This document shows, piece after piece, positions 1 to 13,460 of a stretch of 64,000 bases of DNA. The position numbers and the translations under genes were made by a program. Position 1 is the first letter of the stretch, and each line of letters starts with the position of its first letter. The stretch comes from Porites lobata. Taxonomy: Eukaryota > Cnidaria > Anthozoa > Scleractinia > Poritidae. Under the pieces are notes generated by a model. It was not told where the DNA came from. It did no database searches and saw only the letters and a list, made by a program, of their open reading frames with translations. Where the stretch lies: assembly GCA_942486035.1 (NCBI GenBank), contig CALNXK010000015.1, positions 2,209,501 through 2,273,500 on the forward strand, read 5' to 3'.

Positions 1-639
1 GTTCTTGCATTTCCGCACTATTTTTGTGGTATTCTATAGGGTCTTTATTATTATCACAGATATTTTTGGGTTTTTCTTTCCTGTTGTTAATCCAATGTTC
101 AGAAACAGGGAGATTTCTTTTACTGCTTTTACACCATGGCCACTTTGAAAAATCATCATAAACTTACTAATGTGCAAGTGCAAGGCATGAAATAATGCAT
201 TCAGTGGAAGGCACCATTGGTATGGGCTTTGTTAGACTCGGTACTTTCTTTGCAGACACTCTAGACCTTCCGTATAGACTGCTGGCATTATGAGTCTGCA
301 GAAAACGTGGTTTTAAAGAAGAGACTGGACGCGACATTATAGGAAAGGATATTGTAATATTTAACGTTTTGCACTTAGATCACAAAAACAATACCTAAGA
401 TAAGCAATTTTTTTCTTGTTTCCCTAATTTAGGCTAAGTTAAACGCGAGACAATGCTGGCCAGCTGTCTCCTTCACTAATCGTATGTGGGGCGGTCTCAG
501 GGTTTAGCAGGGCCTTAGTGATTTTACAGTGCTGTCACAGGAGTCAATCATTTTGCTCTTGTTGCTTTTGAGTGCAGTAGTTATAGTAGTTGTTTTTTGC
601 CCCAACCCTCCCTCCTCTCTGGACACTGTTTTGGTAAGT
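1..639. other. Gene-free stretch
   Basis: No credible ORF, exon or RNA signal seen. AT-rich unique-looking sequence up to the first minisatellite. Confidence 0.6.
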
Positions 640-2165
640 ATCTGCACCTAGGATGACTAGTGTGACTAGGGTGACTTGGATGGCTGGGGAGACTAGGATG
701 ACTAGTGTGGCTTGGGTGACTAGTGTGACTAGGATGACTGGGGTGACTAAGACGACTAGGATGACTAGGATGACTAGTGTGGCTTGAGTGACTGGTGTGA
801 CTAGGATGGCTGGAGTGACGAAGATGACTAAGATGACTGGGTTGACTAAGATGACTAGGATGACTGGGTCGATTATGAGGACTAGAATGACTAAATGGCT
901 GTAGTGACAAGGTTGAATAGGGTGACTTGGGTTTCTTGGGTGACTTGAGGGTGACTATGGTGAGTTGGCTGACCAGGAAGTCTAGGGTGACTAGGAGGAC
1001 TTGGGTGACTAGAATGACTGGGGTGAGTAGGATTACTAGGATGACTGGGATGACTGTGGTGACTGTGATAGCTGGAATGACTGTGATGTATTGAATGATT
1101 GGGATTACTAGGATGACTAGTATGATTAGGGTGATTATGATGATTAGGGTGACTAGGATGACAAGAATGACTAGGATGATAAAGATGACTAAGATGGCTA
1201 TGATGACAAGGGTGACTGAGTGTGAGTGGTATGACTTGAGGATGACTGGGCTATTAAGATTTCTAGGATGACTGGGGTGACTCTGATGACTGTCAGTAAT
1301 GAGTGTGAACACTTGAATGATTAGGGTAACTGAGATGACTTAGATGATGAGGATGACTGGGTTGACTAGGATAACTAGTATGGCTGGGTGACTGGGATGG
1401 CTGGAATAACTATCATGACTAGAATGATTGGGATAACTAGGATGACTAGGGTGATGAGGATGACTTGGATGAGTAGTATGACTTTGATGACTAGGGTGAT
1501 TAGGATGACAAAGATGACCAGGGTTTATACTAGGATGTCTAAGCTCACTAGGGTAACTAGGATAACTTGGATAACAAGGGTGACTAGGATGATTAGTTTG
1601 GAATGGGAAGTATGACTAGTACCAGTGGGGTGAATAGGATGATGAGGATTAGTTTTATAACTTGGATAACTAGAATAGTTAAGACTAGGGCAGCTACCTG
1701 TAGGGTGACTGGGATGACTATGATGGCTGAAATAACTATGATGACTGGAATGATTGGGATAACTAGGATGACTAGGGTGACGAGGATGACTTGGATGAGT
1801 AGTATGACTATGATGACTAGGGTGTGTAGGATGACTACAATGACTAGGATGACAAAGATGACCAGGGTTTATACTAGGATGTCTAAGGTGACTAGGATAA
1901 CTTGGATGACAAGGGTGACTAGGGTGATTAGGATGACAAGGTAGGCCAAGGTGATGATGGTGACTGGAATGAGAAGTATGACTAGTACCAGTGGGGTGAA
2001 TAGGATGATGAGGATTAGTTTTATAATTTGGATAACTAGAATGGTTAAGTCTAGGGTAGCTACATGTAGGGTGACTGGGATGAATGTGATGGCTGGATTA
2101 ATAGTGACTGGAGTGACTAGGATAAGTGGGATGACTAGGATGACTTACTGGGTTTACTGGGAAGA
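640..2165. repeat. Degenerate TGACTAGGA minisatellite array, forward orientation
   Basis: About 1.5 kb of imperfect 9-12-bp units built on gatgactaggatgactagg. A higher-order repeat of about 366 bp is visible in the second half: ccagggtttatactaggatg recurs at about 1518 and 1861, and accagtggggtgaataggat at about 1621 and 1987. Several long open frames (MTRMTRV-like, LVILVTLV-like) are by-products. Confidence 0.95.
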
Positions 2166-4479
2166 TTTGGTGGACTGGAATGGTTTAAAAACAAATCATG
2201 CATTTGTTTGATTGGGTCACACTGGCCAGACTCAAAGCAGATACATGTATAATTTTATAACAGAATATCCATAAATGAGTTTTAGAAATGAGTATCAGGG
2301 GAGTTTAAAACTATTGTGCAACTGAATGGAGCATTATTCAATAATTATTATTTTTAAGTCTTGTTCGGGCCCTTTTTGCACTTAAGTCCTGACATCATTA
2401 TTTAAAATTTCAAAACACCATTTTTCAAGCTTATCAACTATTTATTGTCAATGTTTTCCAAGTTAGCTCTAAATTGTTGATGTTTTCCATCTAGCAAAAG
2501 TTATTATGCTTTTATTCGCGTTCACAAGGTGTTTATATGAATTGCAAGGAGGGATGAGATTTTTAACAAGAAGTTACTATCATATCACCAGTTTGTGTGC
2601 TAATAAAAAATGATGGTTTTTTTTGAGCAGAAAAAAGACAACAAATATGGCAAAATGGTCAGAGAAATGGACTGCATTCTTTTGAGAGACTGAATAAATA
2701 GTCAGGACAACAGAATCACAGTCTAGGAATATCAACTGGTTTGGTATGTATCCTGTCAATAATAATAAAATTGGTACATGTACTAGTTACCTGTCTTTGT
2801 TACAGAGACTTGGTTTTATACACTTTTTATGACCCAATTTGGAAGATTGCTGAGATTGTTACTCTCATTATTTTAATGTATCTTGGGTTGGTACTGACAA
2901 TAAGGGCCAACTGAAAGCTGTTGTCAGGTCACAAAAACATTATAATTAACATGGCTGGGTTGTTCTAAGCTGGGTTAAGATAACCCAGGGTTAGTGCAAA
3001 ATTTGAATTCAGTTATGAAAGCCTTAATTGTCTAATTTGGTGACTGGATGCTCTGAAAAATAGACTGAGAAAATTATCAGAGAAAATGCCAAAAAGAAAA
3101 CCAACTTTAAAAATTAATTCAACCCCAAGTTAGGGCTAACCTTCCTTCAAATTTTAATTGTTATTATTATTAATTATGTACAGCTGTAGCTGTTAGTTAA
3201 TCTGATATTGTCAAAGCGATTATTCTTTAATTTTTATGAAATGTCCAATTATTGATTAATTTGGATAGTTTCAGACTGATGGAACTTTCCTCTACAAATA
3301 GGCAAACTGTCCAATTTAAGAAATATAGGACAGCTGGTCTGTTAATAGGCAGTGCAAACTAGCCAAGCAATGCAATGTCCCTGTGACAAGACACCAAAAA
3401 ATGTCCTGGTGGCTGACAACAGCTTGTTGGCGTACACTTTTGGCTTCTTGTTGCTGTAAAATGTTGTTTTGTGTTGCTGTTGTATTGTTTTGGCTTCTTG
3501 TCTGGGCTACTTAAAAGGAAAATGTGCATAAGACCAGACTGATGAAAGTTTGGATTAACTAACCAGCTATATGGTTAAGAAATAAAAGGACTACAAGCTT
3601 GTCCAATTTGGAAATAATCACATTGAATTCAAAAAATTTCCTCTGACAATTTTGGCAGTCCTCAAAATTTTTTTTCATCCAATTATTTCCAAATTGGACA
3701 GCATGTAGTCGTATTTCATATACTAATAAAAGGACCCAGATTTTAGAAATCTAATTTTGCAGGCAGGCTTTTGTAGTCTTTTTGTAAACATCTTCAATGA
3801 ATTTTGCTGTTAAACTCTGACAAATGAATATAATACAAATAATATAAGGCACAAAAGAACATTTAAATATTCATGATCTAATGCATAAAGGAATATTAAT
3901 TTTTGTTGTCTTATGATCAATCACAGCAAATATCAAGATGTGAGTTTGCCAGAAAACCACAAACTTATTTTATTGTCTTTGCTTGCGGTTTAGTTTTTCT
4001 CATGCCTAATTGTCTTTTTTCCTTACTCAACCTGTTCCAGAAATATTTCTGGTGTTTGTTTGGGTTTGTGGTTTGTTAGTAAATAGATCAAAGCAAGGCT
4101 TCATTTATTTAATATGCTAGGAAACATAATAATTTTTGCCAAAAAGCACATCCATATAAAGGTATGGAAACTATTATTCTTCCTTTCTATACTTGGTATT
4201 TTGAATTTTTTTTATATTTATCTCTTACATTTCTGCCCATTTCATAGAACCCCTCCTATCTGGGAATGTTTTGGAAATTTCCTTGCCCATCACAAGTTGG
4301 ATATCAAAACATTTGTACGATTAAAGAGATGACATCAAAAGTGACAGCTGAGGATGGCAGTGTCCCATTAGTGGTTTCAGTCATTCCAGGTATCCGAAAA
4401 GTGTTTTTTAACCTTCTAAACTGGTATAAGACACTTTGTTCTGTGACTGGGGATCCCGGTCAACCCATGGTTCATCATA
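2166..4479. other. Gene-free spacer between the inverted arrays
   Basis: AT-rich. Apart from the foldback at 3589 and a taacccagggttag / aagttagggctaacc pair at about 2985-3143, nothing recognisable. The short ORFs have no family resemblance or splice support. Confidence 0.6.
3589..3712. mobile_element. Small foldback, about 124 bp
   Basis: ctacaagcttgtccaatttg and its near-complement caaattggacagcatgtag flank a central AT-rich spacer; ggaaataat/attatttcc extends the arms. Confidence 0.8.
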
Positions 4480-6418
4480 GTCACCCTTGCCATCCTAGTC
4501 GTCAGGTATCCCAGTCATTCCAATTATCCTTTGTATCCCAGTCATAGAGTCATCCTAGTGACCAAAGTCACCATTGCTATGCCTTTGATCCTGGTCATCG
4601 TAGCCAACTTAGTCATCTCAGTCATCCTAGTAATCACAGTCACCCTAGGCTTGTCATGCTCATTGATATTAGTCATGAACCCTAGTCATCCTTAGTTGTC
4701 CAAATTAATTATCCCAGTCATCCAAGCCATTCAGTCATCCTTGTAATCCAAGTCATTCAAGTCACCATTTTTGCAACAAATACAATTACATCAATTGTAA
4801 ACGTTGTAAACCTTAATAAATCATCGAAATTAAAGAATTATACTGCACGACAAAACAGGAAGAGGCTAAATTACGATCAAAGTTTACTCGATGACCGCCT
4901 TCATGGATTTGAGCTTTCCAGGTCAGCTGACCGCCACAACTACTAATCTTTGTGTATCCCTCACGATAGTGTATACATGCCGGGACCATGTGCTGGAAAT
5001 TCTGATACTTGACTCCAAATATTCCAAAATGACTCCAAAATTTGTGAAGCAGAAGTCACACTGACTGTACTCATCAATAAAATTTGCAAACTCTGAGTAT
5101 TGTAGTCACCCTAGTCACCCTAGTCATCCCATTCATTCCAGTCACCCTAGTCATACTAGTCATCCTAGTCACCCTACATCATAGCCATTCTAGTCATTCC
5201 AGTAATTTGAGTCATCAAAACCATCCCAGTCAAGCAAACCACCCTAGTCATCCTATTCATCACAGTCACCCTAGTGTTCTAGTCATCCTAGTTATCCCAG
5301 TGGTGCTAACCATCCCGTTAATAATAGTTATTACAGTCACTCCAGTCATTCCTGTCACCCCAGTCAACGTTGTCGTCTTTGTCATCCTAACAGTGCTAGT
5401 CATCCCAGTCATTCAAGTTATTCAAATCATCCCAGGCATGCCTGTCACCCCAATCAACCTGGACTCTCATCCCTTTTCATCCTAATAATCCTGGTTATCC
5501 CAGTCATCCCAGCCATTCTAGTTATCCTTATCATCACAGTCAACGCATTCACTGTTGCCATTCTTGTCGTCCCAGTCATTTTTGTAGTCTTAATCATCCC
5601 AGTAATCCTAGTCATCCCAGTAACTCAAGTCAAACAAACCTGCATCCCAGTCATCCCAGCCATTTTAGTCATCCTAATCATCACAGTTAACCTATTCACT
5701 GTTGTCATTCTAATCATCCCAGTCACTCCAGTCATCCCAGTCAACCTTGTTGTCTTAGTCATCCCAGTAATCCTAGTAATTCCAGTCATCCAAACCTGCA
5801 TTCCAGTCATCCCAGCCATTCTAGTCGTCCTTGAGATCACAGTCAACCCATTCACTGTTGTCATCCTAATCGTCCCAGTCATCCCAGGAAACCTTTGTTT
5901 CTTAGTCATCCCAGTAATCCTAGTCATCCTAGTCAAACCAGTCATCCAAACCTGCATCCCAGTCATTCCAGCCATCCTAGTCATCACAGCCATCCTAGTC
6001 ATCCTTAATATCATCAAGGTCAATCCATTCACTCTTGTCATCCTAATCATCCCAGTCACCCCAGTCAACCCAGTCAACCTTGTTGTCTTCGTCATCACAG
6101 TAATCCTAGTCATCCCAGTCAATCCAGTGACCTAAACCTGCATCCCAGTCATCCCAGCCATTCTTGTCATCGTTATCGTCACAGTCAACCCTAGTTCACT
6201 GTTGTCATCCTGGCAGCCATCCTAGTGAACCCAGTTACCCTGCTTATCTTAATAACCCTAGTCATCCAAGTCACCCTAGTCACCCTAGTCATCTTAGTCA
6301 TGTCAGTTGCCCTGGTCATTCTAGTTATCTTAGTCATCCTAGACACCCCAGTTATTCTAGTCACCCTTGTTATCTTAGTCATCCTTGTCATTGCAGTCAG
6401 TCTTGTAGTCTTGTTTAG
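4480..6418. repeat. Same minisatellite, inverted orientation
   Basis: About 1.9 kb of ctagtcatcccagtcaccct units, the complement of the array at 640-2165. It is interrupted at about 4755-5095 by unique sequence. From about 5540 a higher-order repeat of about 160-175 bp is marked by recurring cattcactgttgtcat and aaacctgcatcccagtcatc. Confidence 0.95.
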
Positions 6419-9400
6419 GAATGCACATGTGATGCTATAAGGTCGTCATTTACATTTATTTTGTGAGATCGGTTGAATTCATGACCAGGTCTTAGACATT
6501 ATACTATTGGTACATCCCCTGCTTATCTCTCCCTATAAATACCTACAAGCCAAAAGTCATCATTTGAGTCACAAATAAGTTTCCAATTGAGTGAAAACGA
6601 ATTCTTTTTCCTTAGGTACAGAAGAACAACCAATCTGGCATTACTGCATGGTCCACAACTCATCAGTAGCTCAATGCAGGAGTTCAAAAGCCAAGAGTGA
6701 AGAGGCTGGTTTAACTAGACGATGGTACCATCAAAGTCAACTTACAATGAATACCTGGTTTAGTATTAATTTTATAGAATCATAATTTTTAATGCTAACA
6801 GTTACAGCCAGTATCATACCTCAAAGCAGGTACTTTGTTTAAGAATATTTCTGACCCAGCCCGGGAGGTCATTGAATGCGGGGTACAGCTGGCCCGGGGG
6901 TTTTCCTCCTAGGAGCAAGTGGACGTACGGGGAGGTTTTTCACCCAGCTGTTGTTCCACAACCCCCATTCAGCAGCAATTAGACAAATTCATTTAATTTG
7001 GCAGTGAAAATCAAAAACAAAAACAAAAACTGAAAAGGATTGGCCGTTTCAACAAATGGGAACCTCATGCATATTTACAGGTCCATGGTATTCCTAACAA
7101 GAGTGAATAAATTCACTTGCAATATTTTTTCTCTTAACTATACGTCCAGTGGTTTTCAAGCGACTGAACTGAGCTTTGCACATATAAAGAAAACCTAATT
7201 TGGTCTGATCAAAAATCGGCTAGTATCTTCAGCACATTTCTGCTGAATATGTAGTGAAATCAATAAGGGCATTTTTTATTAGGCGGAATTTTTTAATTCA
7301 CTGTTGGAGGGAATATTAAGGTATCTGCAGTATTGCAATAGTAATGATATAATTATACAGTGTGTGTGCCACCATATTATTTTGTACAAAATAAGCATCA
7401 CTTTATACAAAGTTTTCTCAACTTTGCTTTTAAGTCTGAGATTGAAATTTTATTACATAATTTATTTATGTAAAATAATAAGTCTTCATCCAGTTTAATT
7501 TTTAACCGGACCATGATCAACTTTATCAAAGTTTTCCTAAAATAAGTAAGTTTGTGGTCTTTATTTTTTTCAAATTGGAGTGTTTTGTTCCAAAACATTT
7601 CATGGTGACAGATTAATTTGAAAATGAATGTAGATGCTTATTTGTGCTACATGTACCTACATATTAATAATTATTAAGTTCAAATGCAAGATTCCTTTGA
7701 GTAGTATGTAGTTTGAGTAGTATACAAAGGTTTATTATATTTAATTGTACTTCAGGGAAGAAAAGGGATTCATAGAACTTTGTGTCAGTACTAAGTAGTT
7801 ATAAAAGACATTTTCCTCAGGAATTAGCAATTTTATTGAAATCTGCTACACAGTATGTCATTCAATCATCTGAGAAGAATGCTTTCAAATATTAGCTTGT
7901 AGACCAATTTGGTCTAGCATACTGTAGGGTTAAGCAAAACTGAGGTGAATGCTTAAGTCTGGTATGGGCTAGGGGTTTCAGGGTGCACCTTCCGGCACAT
8001 CCCTATTCCAAAAGTTTTTAAAGTTAACTAGCCTTGGGCCTAGTACTTCACTGCTCAAAGGAAATCTTGCTAAATATTAATAATAGCCGTCATGATGTTT
8101 ATGATATAGTTCCAATAGTTGGGAGGGTGTGGATATTAATTTTATATTTTATTTTGTACATAAAACTGTAAAAGCCCAATTAAGCCCCCATCTACCTTAT
8201 AAGGAGGTTTAAAGGATTTTTGAGGTGGTGGTGGGAGGCGGGGGGGATTAGGGGGATGAAGAAAGGATTCTTATTATCTCAACATTGAGGAGAAAAATTA
8301 GGGGAAAAGTGTTATTTTTAATCCCACCTGCAATCTTGCATTGGTATGATGGAAGTCATTTCCTGCATTTTCTGCAAGGGGAATGGCGTTACAGGTAAGT
8401 TGTGGAGGATGTCATGTAAGAGGATCAGGTTACAAAATTAGTCTTTAAGAAATGGTTTGGGATGTGGGGTGGGTGGGGCTTAATGGAGGTTTTACATCTT
8501 ATACAGTTGTTAACATTGTGCTGCCAGTAAAGGTGAGGATGGACTAAGTGTTCTCATAATAATTTATTGTCTGGGACTATCATTTCATTGGCTATTCACT
8601 GACTTTCATTTTCTAAGATCACTTGACAGCACAATGTTGCTTGTATCTTTTAAGGCATAGGAAGCGTCACGACCAGATCACAGAAAAAATAAATCATACA
8701 GGCAGGAATATTTAGCTTCACTTAAATGTTATTCCTTTTGTCAAAGTAGAAGCCACACACTATAGTTCTTTCCACCGGTACACCTTTTCTCGGAACTCTA
8801 CTTTTTCATGGGAATTGTTGCGCTTCCTGAGCTATTATTAAGAGAGTGGAACTAATGATTTTTTTGAACCTCTTGTAAAATCGAAGATTTTAGAAAATTG
8901 GAGTTCAAAGAGTTACAGAGACACTGAGCTTCGTTTTGGGCTTTAGGCTTTCTTGCCATTTTCTTGTTGAGAAATCCCAAGGGGAAATGTAAAAAACTAC
9001 TGTGACTTCAGGGATAGGAAAACAAGTTTTGGTTCGAATTATCAAGAGGTTTGGAGAATCAGAATTTCACTGATACAGTATAAGTTATAACCTATCTCTA
9101 TAATTAACACTCTACAATTAAGCAAGCTCATTAGCAAAATATAACCTTTAAATCTCCTAACTAACGTTAATGTCTAAACTCAGGGTCTATTAAGGCTAAG
9201 AGAAATAAGTATTGGATAGGCATACATCGTTAAATTCCCGGCCGACATAAAAGTAGCAATACAGATTTCTTTTGAGCTAAAATTTATGAGGGGAAAATGA
9301 ATAGATCATATACCATAAAACTTTTGCTGATTTTCCATTGAAGGAAAACATAAGTTTTTTTTCAGCCAAAGGCATCTCTAACTTTCAGTGGTCACAAAGC

Positions 9401-9726
9401 TACAGCTGGAATGGCATCTAAATTTTGCAGGCTGAATCTACAAAGCACAGTTTGGATAGGAATAGGAAAGCATTATTTTATAACCACAATGACCTTGATC
9501 ATTGAAGTTCCAATACCAATTGCCAAATTCTCCTTACTGATCCTCTAGTAAGAGTATGTATACAAGTATCAAGAAGGTATAGTTTCATTTTTGTTTGATT
9601 AGTAATTAGTTGATGATTGATGTTGGTCTCTGTTGGGACTTCAAATCTAGGTCCCATCAGTGCACAAATTATTTTGTCCATTCGGATTAATTTTAAAAAA
9701 GAACTCCAAAGCAACAGGAAATTCTC
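6419..9726. other. Gene-free stretch
   Basis: AT-rich intergenic sequence. ORFs of 64-71 residues are at background for this composition. A GC-richer patch near 6855-6930 has no identified function. Confidence 0.55.
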
Positions 9727-9937
9727 TTAACCCTTTAAGCCCTAAGAGTGATCAGTATCAAATTTCTCCTTGTAATATCAATGCTTTGTAAGACAGAGTG
9801 GTCATGAGAATTACAGACATGATCACACAAGATGAATTTGCTTGATATTTTATCAACTTCTCCCCACTACTTCTGTAGGAAATGATAAGGGCAACAAATG
9901 AGAATTCAAATTTTCATCTTAGGGTTTAAGGGGTTAA
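9727..9937. mobile_element. Small TTAA-flanked MITE
   Basis: Left TTAACCCTTTAAGCCCTAAG and right TTAGGGTTTAAGGGGTTAA are imperfect inverted repeats with TTAA at both edges, about 210 bp overall. Non-coding interior. Confidence 0.8.
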
Positions 9938-10430
9938 GAAACAGTGAGGCTGGTATAAAAATTAGGCCCAATGGTAGGATCTTAAGTATTACAACACAAA
10001 GTTAGATTTTTCATTAGTTTACATTTACACAATTTCTATAAGGTAATCTCTAGTCTGCTTGTGTTTTTTATTTTTTTTCTAGGCAATTTTGAGAACAAAG
10101 CAGACTGGAAACTTTTGATTGCATTTATATTCTTTTTAATAATTAATTTTCTTGGTGCTGCTTTCACTCTCTGTATTCTTTGTTTTATTATTTTCCATAG
10201 TTAGTTTTAGGAATTGACTCCGTGGCATTCTTTTTATTTCCATTTGTTACACATATAAACAGAGCATTAGTTGACCGACGACATAGGTACATTACGGAGA
10301 CGTTTGTAGTACCAAGAAATATCTAGTTTTGTTTAATACGCTAATGAGCTTGCATTAGTTGCCTTAATGTTAATTAATGATATTTGTTGTTAGGCTTGCA
10401 TTAGTTAAGGCTTTGAAAGTAGCTGAGATT

Positions 10431-10679
10431 TCATGACGCTACCACTGGTTTCCCCGCGAAATGACCTGAAATGAGTAATGAGTAAAGAAGTTCCATACTG
10501 ATGACATGTCACTACCTAGACCTGGGTAGGGCTTCTGATTGGTTGAAGCATATATTCCTTGTGGCATTACGAGTCAGAAGCACTATCCAGATCTGGGAAG
10601 TGACACATCATTAGTATAGAATTTCTTCACTTATTCTTTTTTCTGGGTCATTTCTCGGGGAAACCAGTGGTGTCGTCAA
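10431..10679. mobile_element. Foldback element, 249 bp
   Basis: Long imperfect inverted repeat: tcatgacgctaccactggtt at the left pairs with aaccagtggtgtcgtcaag at the right, and pairing continues over about 95 bp per arm (gaaatgacc/gggtcatttc, tgatgacatgtcac/gtgacacatca). The loop contains cttctgattggttgaagca. Typical foldback/MITE shape; no ORF. Confidence 0.85.
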
Positions 10680-11422
10680 GAATTATCGGTTCTTTTCTTA
10701 GGCCATTAGCTTTTCATTATTATTTTTTTCAAGTTCTTATTTAATTTCAGACCCCAGGTGGCACACGCACAAGATTAGGAGCCCATCACTTGGGCAAGGT
10801 CATGTTTAAATCTAGCCAACCTCGTCCCTGCTGGGCTGTGGAAGCTCTACCTCTGAGAAGGTGTGAATTCTGACGTCCTCTGAGATATTCCGACTGAGAA
10901 ATCCTGGGAAACTTTATCTGATCCTGTAATTCATGCTGGGGGCAGTTGGGCACTTGGAAGATTTGGCCGTTTGTTCCCAAGTGGGGAGGACAGTGTGGAG
11001 GAAGGTGAGAGTTTTCTTCTTATGTTCTTGGGGCTTCATTCATTTTGTCATAATACTACCCACATCTTTTTCCAAAAAAAAAAACCAGTAAGGTGCTTGT
11101 CTGCAAACAGTATGTCTGGGAATGTTCCACTGCGGTAGGATGAAAAACGGGAGTGCTAACATTGTGCAGACTAACGAAGTAAGTGAGTCGATGGAGGATT
11201 CGAGGACAGAGGACTGGACACTGAATCTCACTGGTGTGGCGTGGGTGGATTTTTACAAATGACATCAAATTGAGCTGATAGTCATAAAAATCTCTCTAAT
11301 GGGGGGCAACTGGTAATGGAGTTCTCTTCTAAACCTAAAAATTTCACATCTATCTCAAGCTTGGTTAGGCCTAATAATAAATAACCATTCAAACCATCGG
11401 ATAGGATAAAAATCATATACAA

Positions 11423-11895
11423 ATCAATTATTTATTATCTTAATTATCATTTCATTCTCATATTTCCTGCCTGAATTATCTAAAAATGACCAAAACTAAG
11501 GTTTTACTACATCAACCCGTTTTTTTTTGTCTGTTGTTTTTGTGTCAACTGGAAACAACAGTCAAACAAACTTGGCTGTTGATGTTAAAGACTAAGTTTT
11601 CTTTGATATTATTTAAACCTTCGGAAAGCAAATATAACTAAACCATTTCAATTTAGGATTCAATTATTATCGTAACTATCATTTCATTCTCATATTTCCT
11701 ACCTGAATTATCTAAAACTGATTAAAACTAAGGTCATATTACATCAACATCTGTTGTTTGTTTGTCTGTTGTTTTTCTGTGTAAACTGGAAACAACAGTC
11801 AAGCAAACTTCACTGTTGATGTTGAAGACCAACTTCTCTTTGATATTATTTAAGCCTTCGGAAACCTAGATAACTAAACCGTATTTAAATTTAGG
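11423..11895. repeat. Direct tandem duplication, about 237-bp unit
   Basis: Two adjacent copies start at tcaattatttattatctta (11423) and tcaattattatcgtaact (11660). Both contain atttcattctcatatttcct, then aactggaaacaacagtcaa and ctttgatattatttaa. Divergence is modest. Confidence 0.9.
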
Positions 11896-13239
11896 AGCAA
11901 ATTATTGGCCGATTAAATTAACTTGATTAATCAGACTGCTGTGAAAGTCTTCTCTATTTCCTTTTTTTAACGGGACATAGAATAGATTTCCTTGGCTTGT
12001 GTGATAAATCAAGTTAATTTGACCTTCATGCTTAAGGTTCGGTTGTAGGCATAAATATATAAACAACTTTTATCATAAACATAGATTTCGCTTAGTGTCT
12101 TCTTTAAATTTTCAGCTAATTTCTCGGCAGTGACTTCAATTGATACATTAAATCGGCTTCCCCATAAAGGACTGGAAGATTCATCTTATTTATTGTTCAG
12201 TTAAACAACGCATTTGGCTAGTTCCAGTCTTTTGTGGGAAACCTGATGTAAAGTATCCATTCCGGTCACGACAGCTGAAACATCTCTAGGGAAATTGGCC
12301 CAAATTATTATTCCGGCAAATTTTCATTATTATGCGGATAAACATCGCGGCTAGCTGCATAAATTAGGACTTAAAATCAAATCCAAGTTTTTCCAGCTAA
12401 CATTTAATTTTACTTTATAGGATAAAAAAAATATTTTCACGCTAACTTCCTTTTCGTTTCGAAATGCGAAAATTTGTCCGTTATTTTCATTGGAAGTAAA
12501 AGGATCCAAAATTTAACTTAAATGAAACATTTATTTACAAAGTCGCTCTAGATCTAATCCCTTTGGCGAAATTTGAAGGCAAAATCTATTCGGCACTGAT
12601 TTTAAATAACGGTATCCTAATTCATAATAGGGCAGGGAAATTTTAGATATTGAATTTTAAACGAAACATAAAGACCAAGACTCAATCGCGGCACTTCGGT
12701 ATTTTAGGATAAATGGTAATAAACGGCGCTAGAATGAAATTTTATTTTCGGCAGCAAATTTCATTTCATTGACACCTAAACATTAAACACTAAACATTAA
12801 AATAGGGCGAGAGAAATCCAGCATCAGTTGCTTCGCAGAGGAGAGATTATTGACTTGTGCCCTTTGGTGAAGTTTGTGAAATGAAGGTCAGTCAGACCAG
12901 CGCGATTCTTTGTTCAATTCTCTGCCTTCGTTTCTGACGGAGACCCACTGAAAAGTGAGTTTGACTCTGTAGCACCCTCTTTTTTCTTGTCCGAGTCTCT
13001 GGATATTTTCACGATGTATTGACTTTGTAGATACGCGTCTTCAACTAAAACAAATTGTATTTTTCACTGAGAATTATTTTTGGCCGGTGTGGTATTGTGA
13101 CGTAAATGAATGAGACCCTGAGGGCATGAGGAGCAAACTCTCACTTTCCTTCACGCTGCCCACCCCACTTGGGAATAAAGGGCTGAATTTTTTAAGTTTC
13201 CAACTGCCTCCAGCTTGAATGAAGGGATCAGGTAAAACA
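11896..13239. other. Gene-free stretch with a weak start-exon-like signal
   Basis: Near 12882 an ATG opens MKVSQTSAILCSILCLRF, signal-peptide-like, but it meets TGA before the good donor AAAA|GTGAGT at about 12953. Otherwise nothing recognised. Confidence 0.45.
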
Positions 13240-13460
13240 GACCAGGATTTTAAAGTTGGAATATTAAATGAGGACAGACGAATGAACACTGACTCTGAGC
13301 AGAGTGAAAGCAGCCCGGCAGGGACGGGGGAGGCTAGATTACTTTTTTTAATTTTTTTTTATTTTTAAAATAAATGGACAACAGAGACAAGCTTTAATAA
13401 AATACTGTTATCTTCAGTACCTGTGCTGTTTACTTTGTAATCCAACTGCTTGAGTGAACC
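13240..13460. repeat. Dispersed repeat copy, shared with 24.1 kb
   Basis: gaccaggattttaaagttgg and following 100 bp recur near 24101, and actgttatcttcagtacc / actttgtaatccaac recur near 24238-24285. Its right end (gtaatccaactgcttgagtg) is the complement of the 17.43 and 19.08 kb blocks. Confidence 0.75.

Noticed and set aside
581..2211. Open frames of 75-243 residues (MTRMTRV-, LVILVTLV- and SHPSHPSH-like)
   Set aside because: They are readings of the degenerate 9-12-bp minisatellite; no splice sites, no domain, and similar frames occur on the other strand.
5084..6440. Open frames on both strands through the second minisatellite
   Set aside because: Same repeat artefact in inverted orientation.
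12882..12953. Signal-peptide start exon on the plus strand
   Set aside because: An in-frame TGA precedes the donor site.
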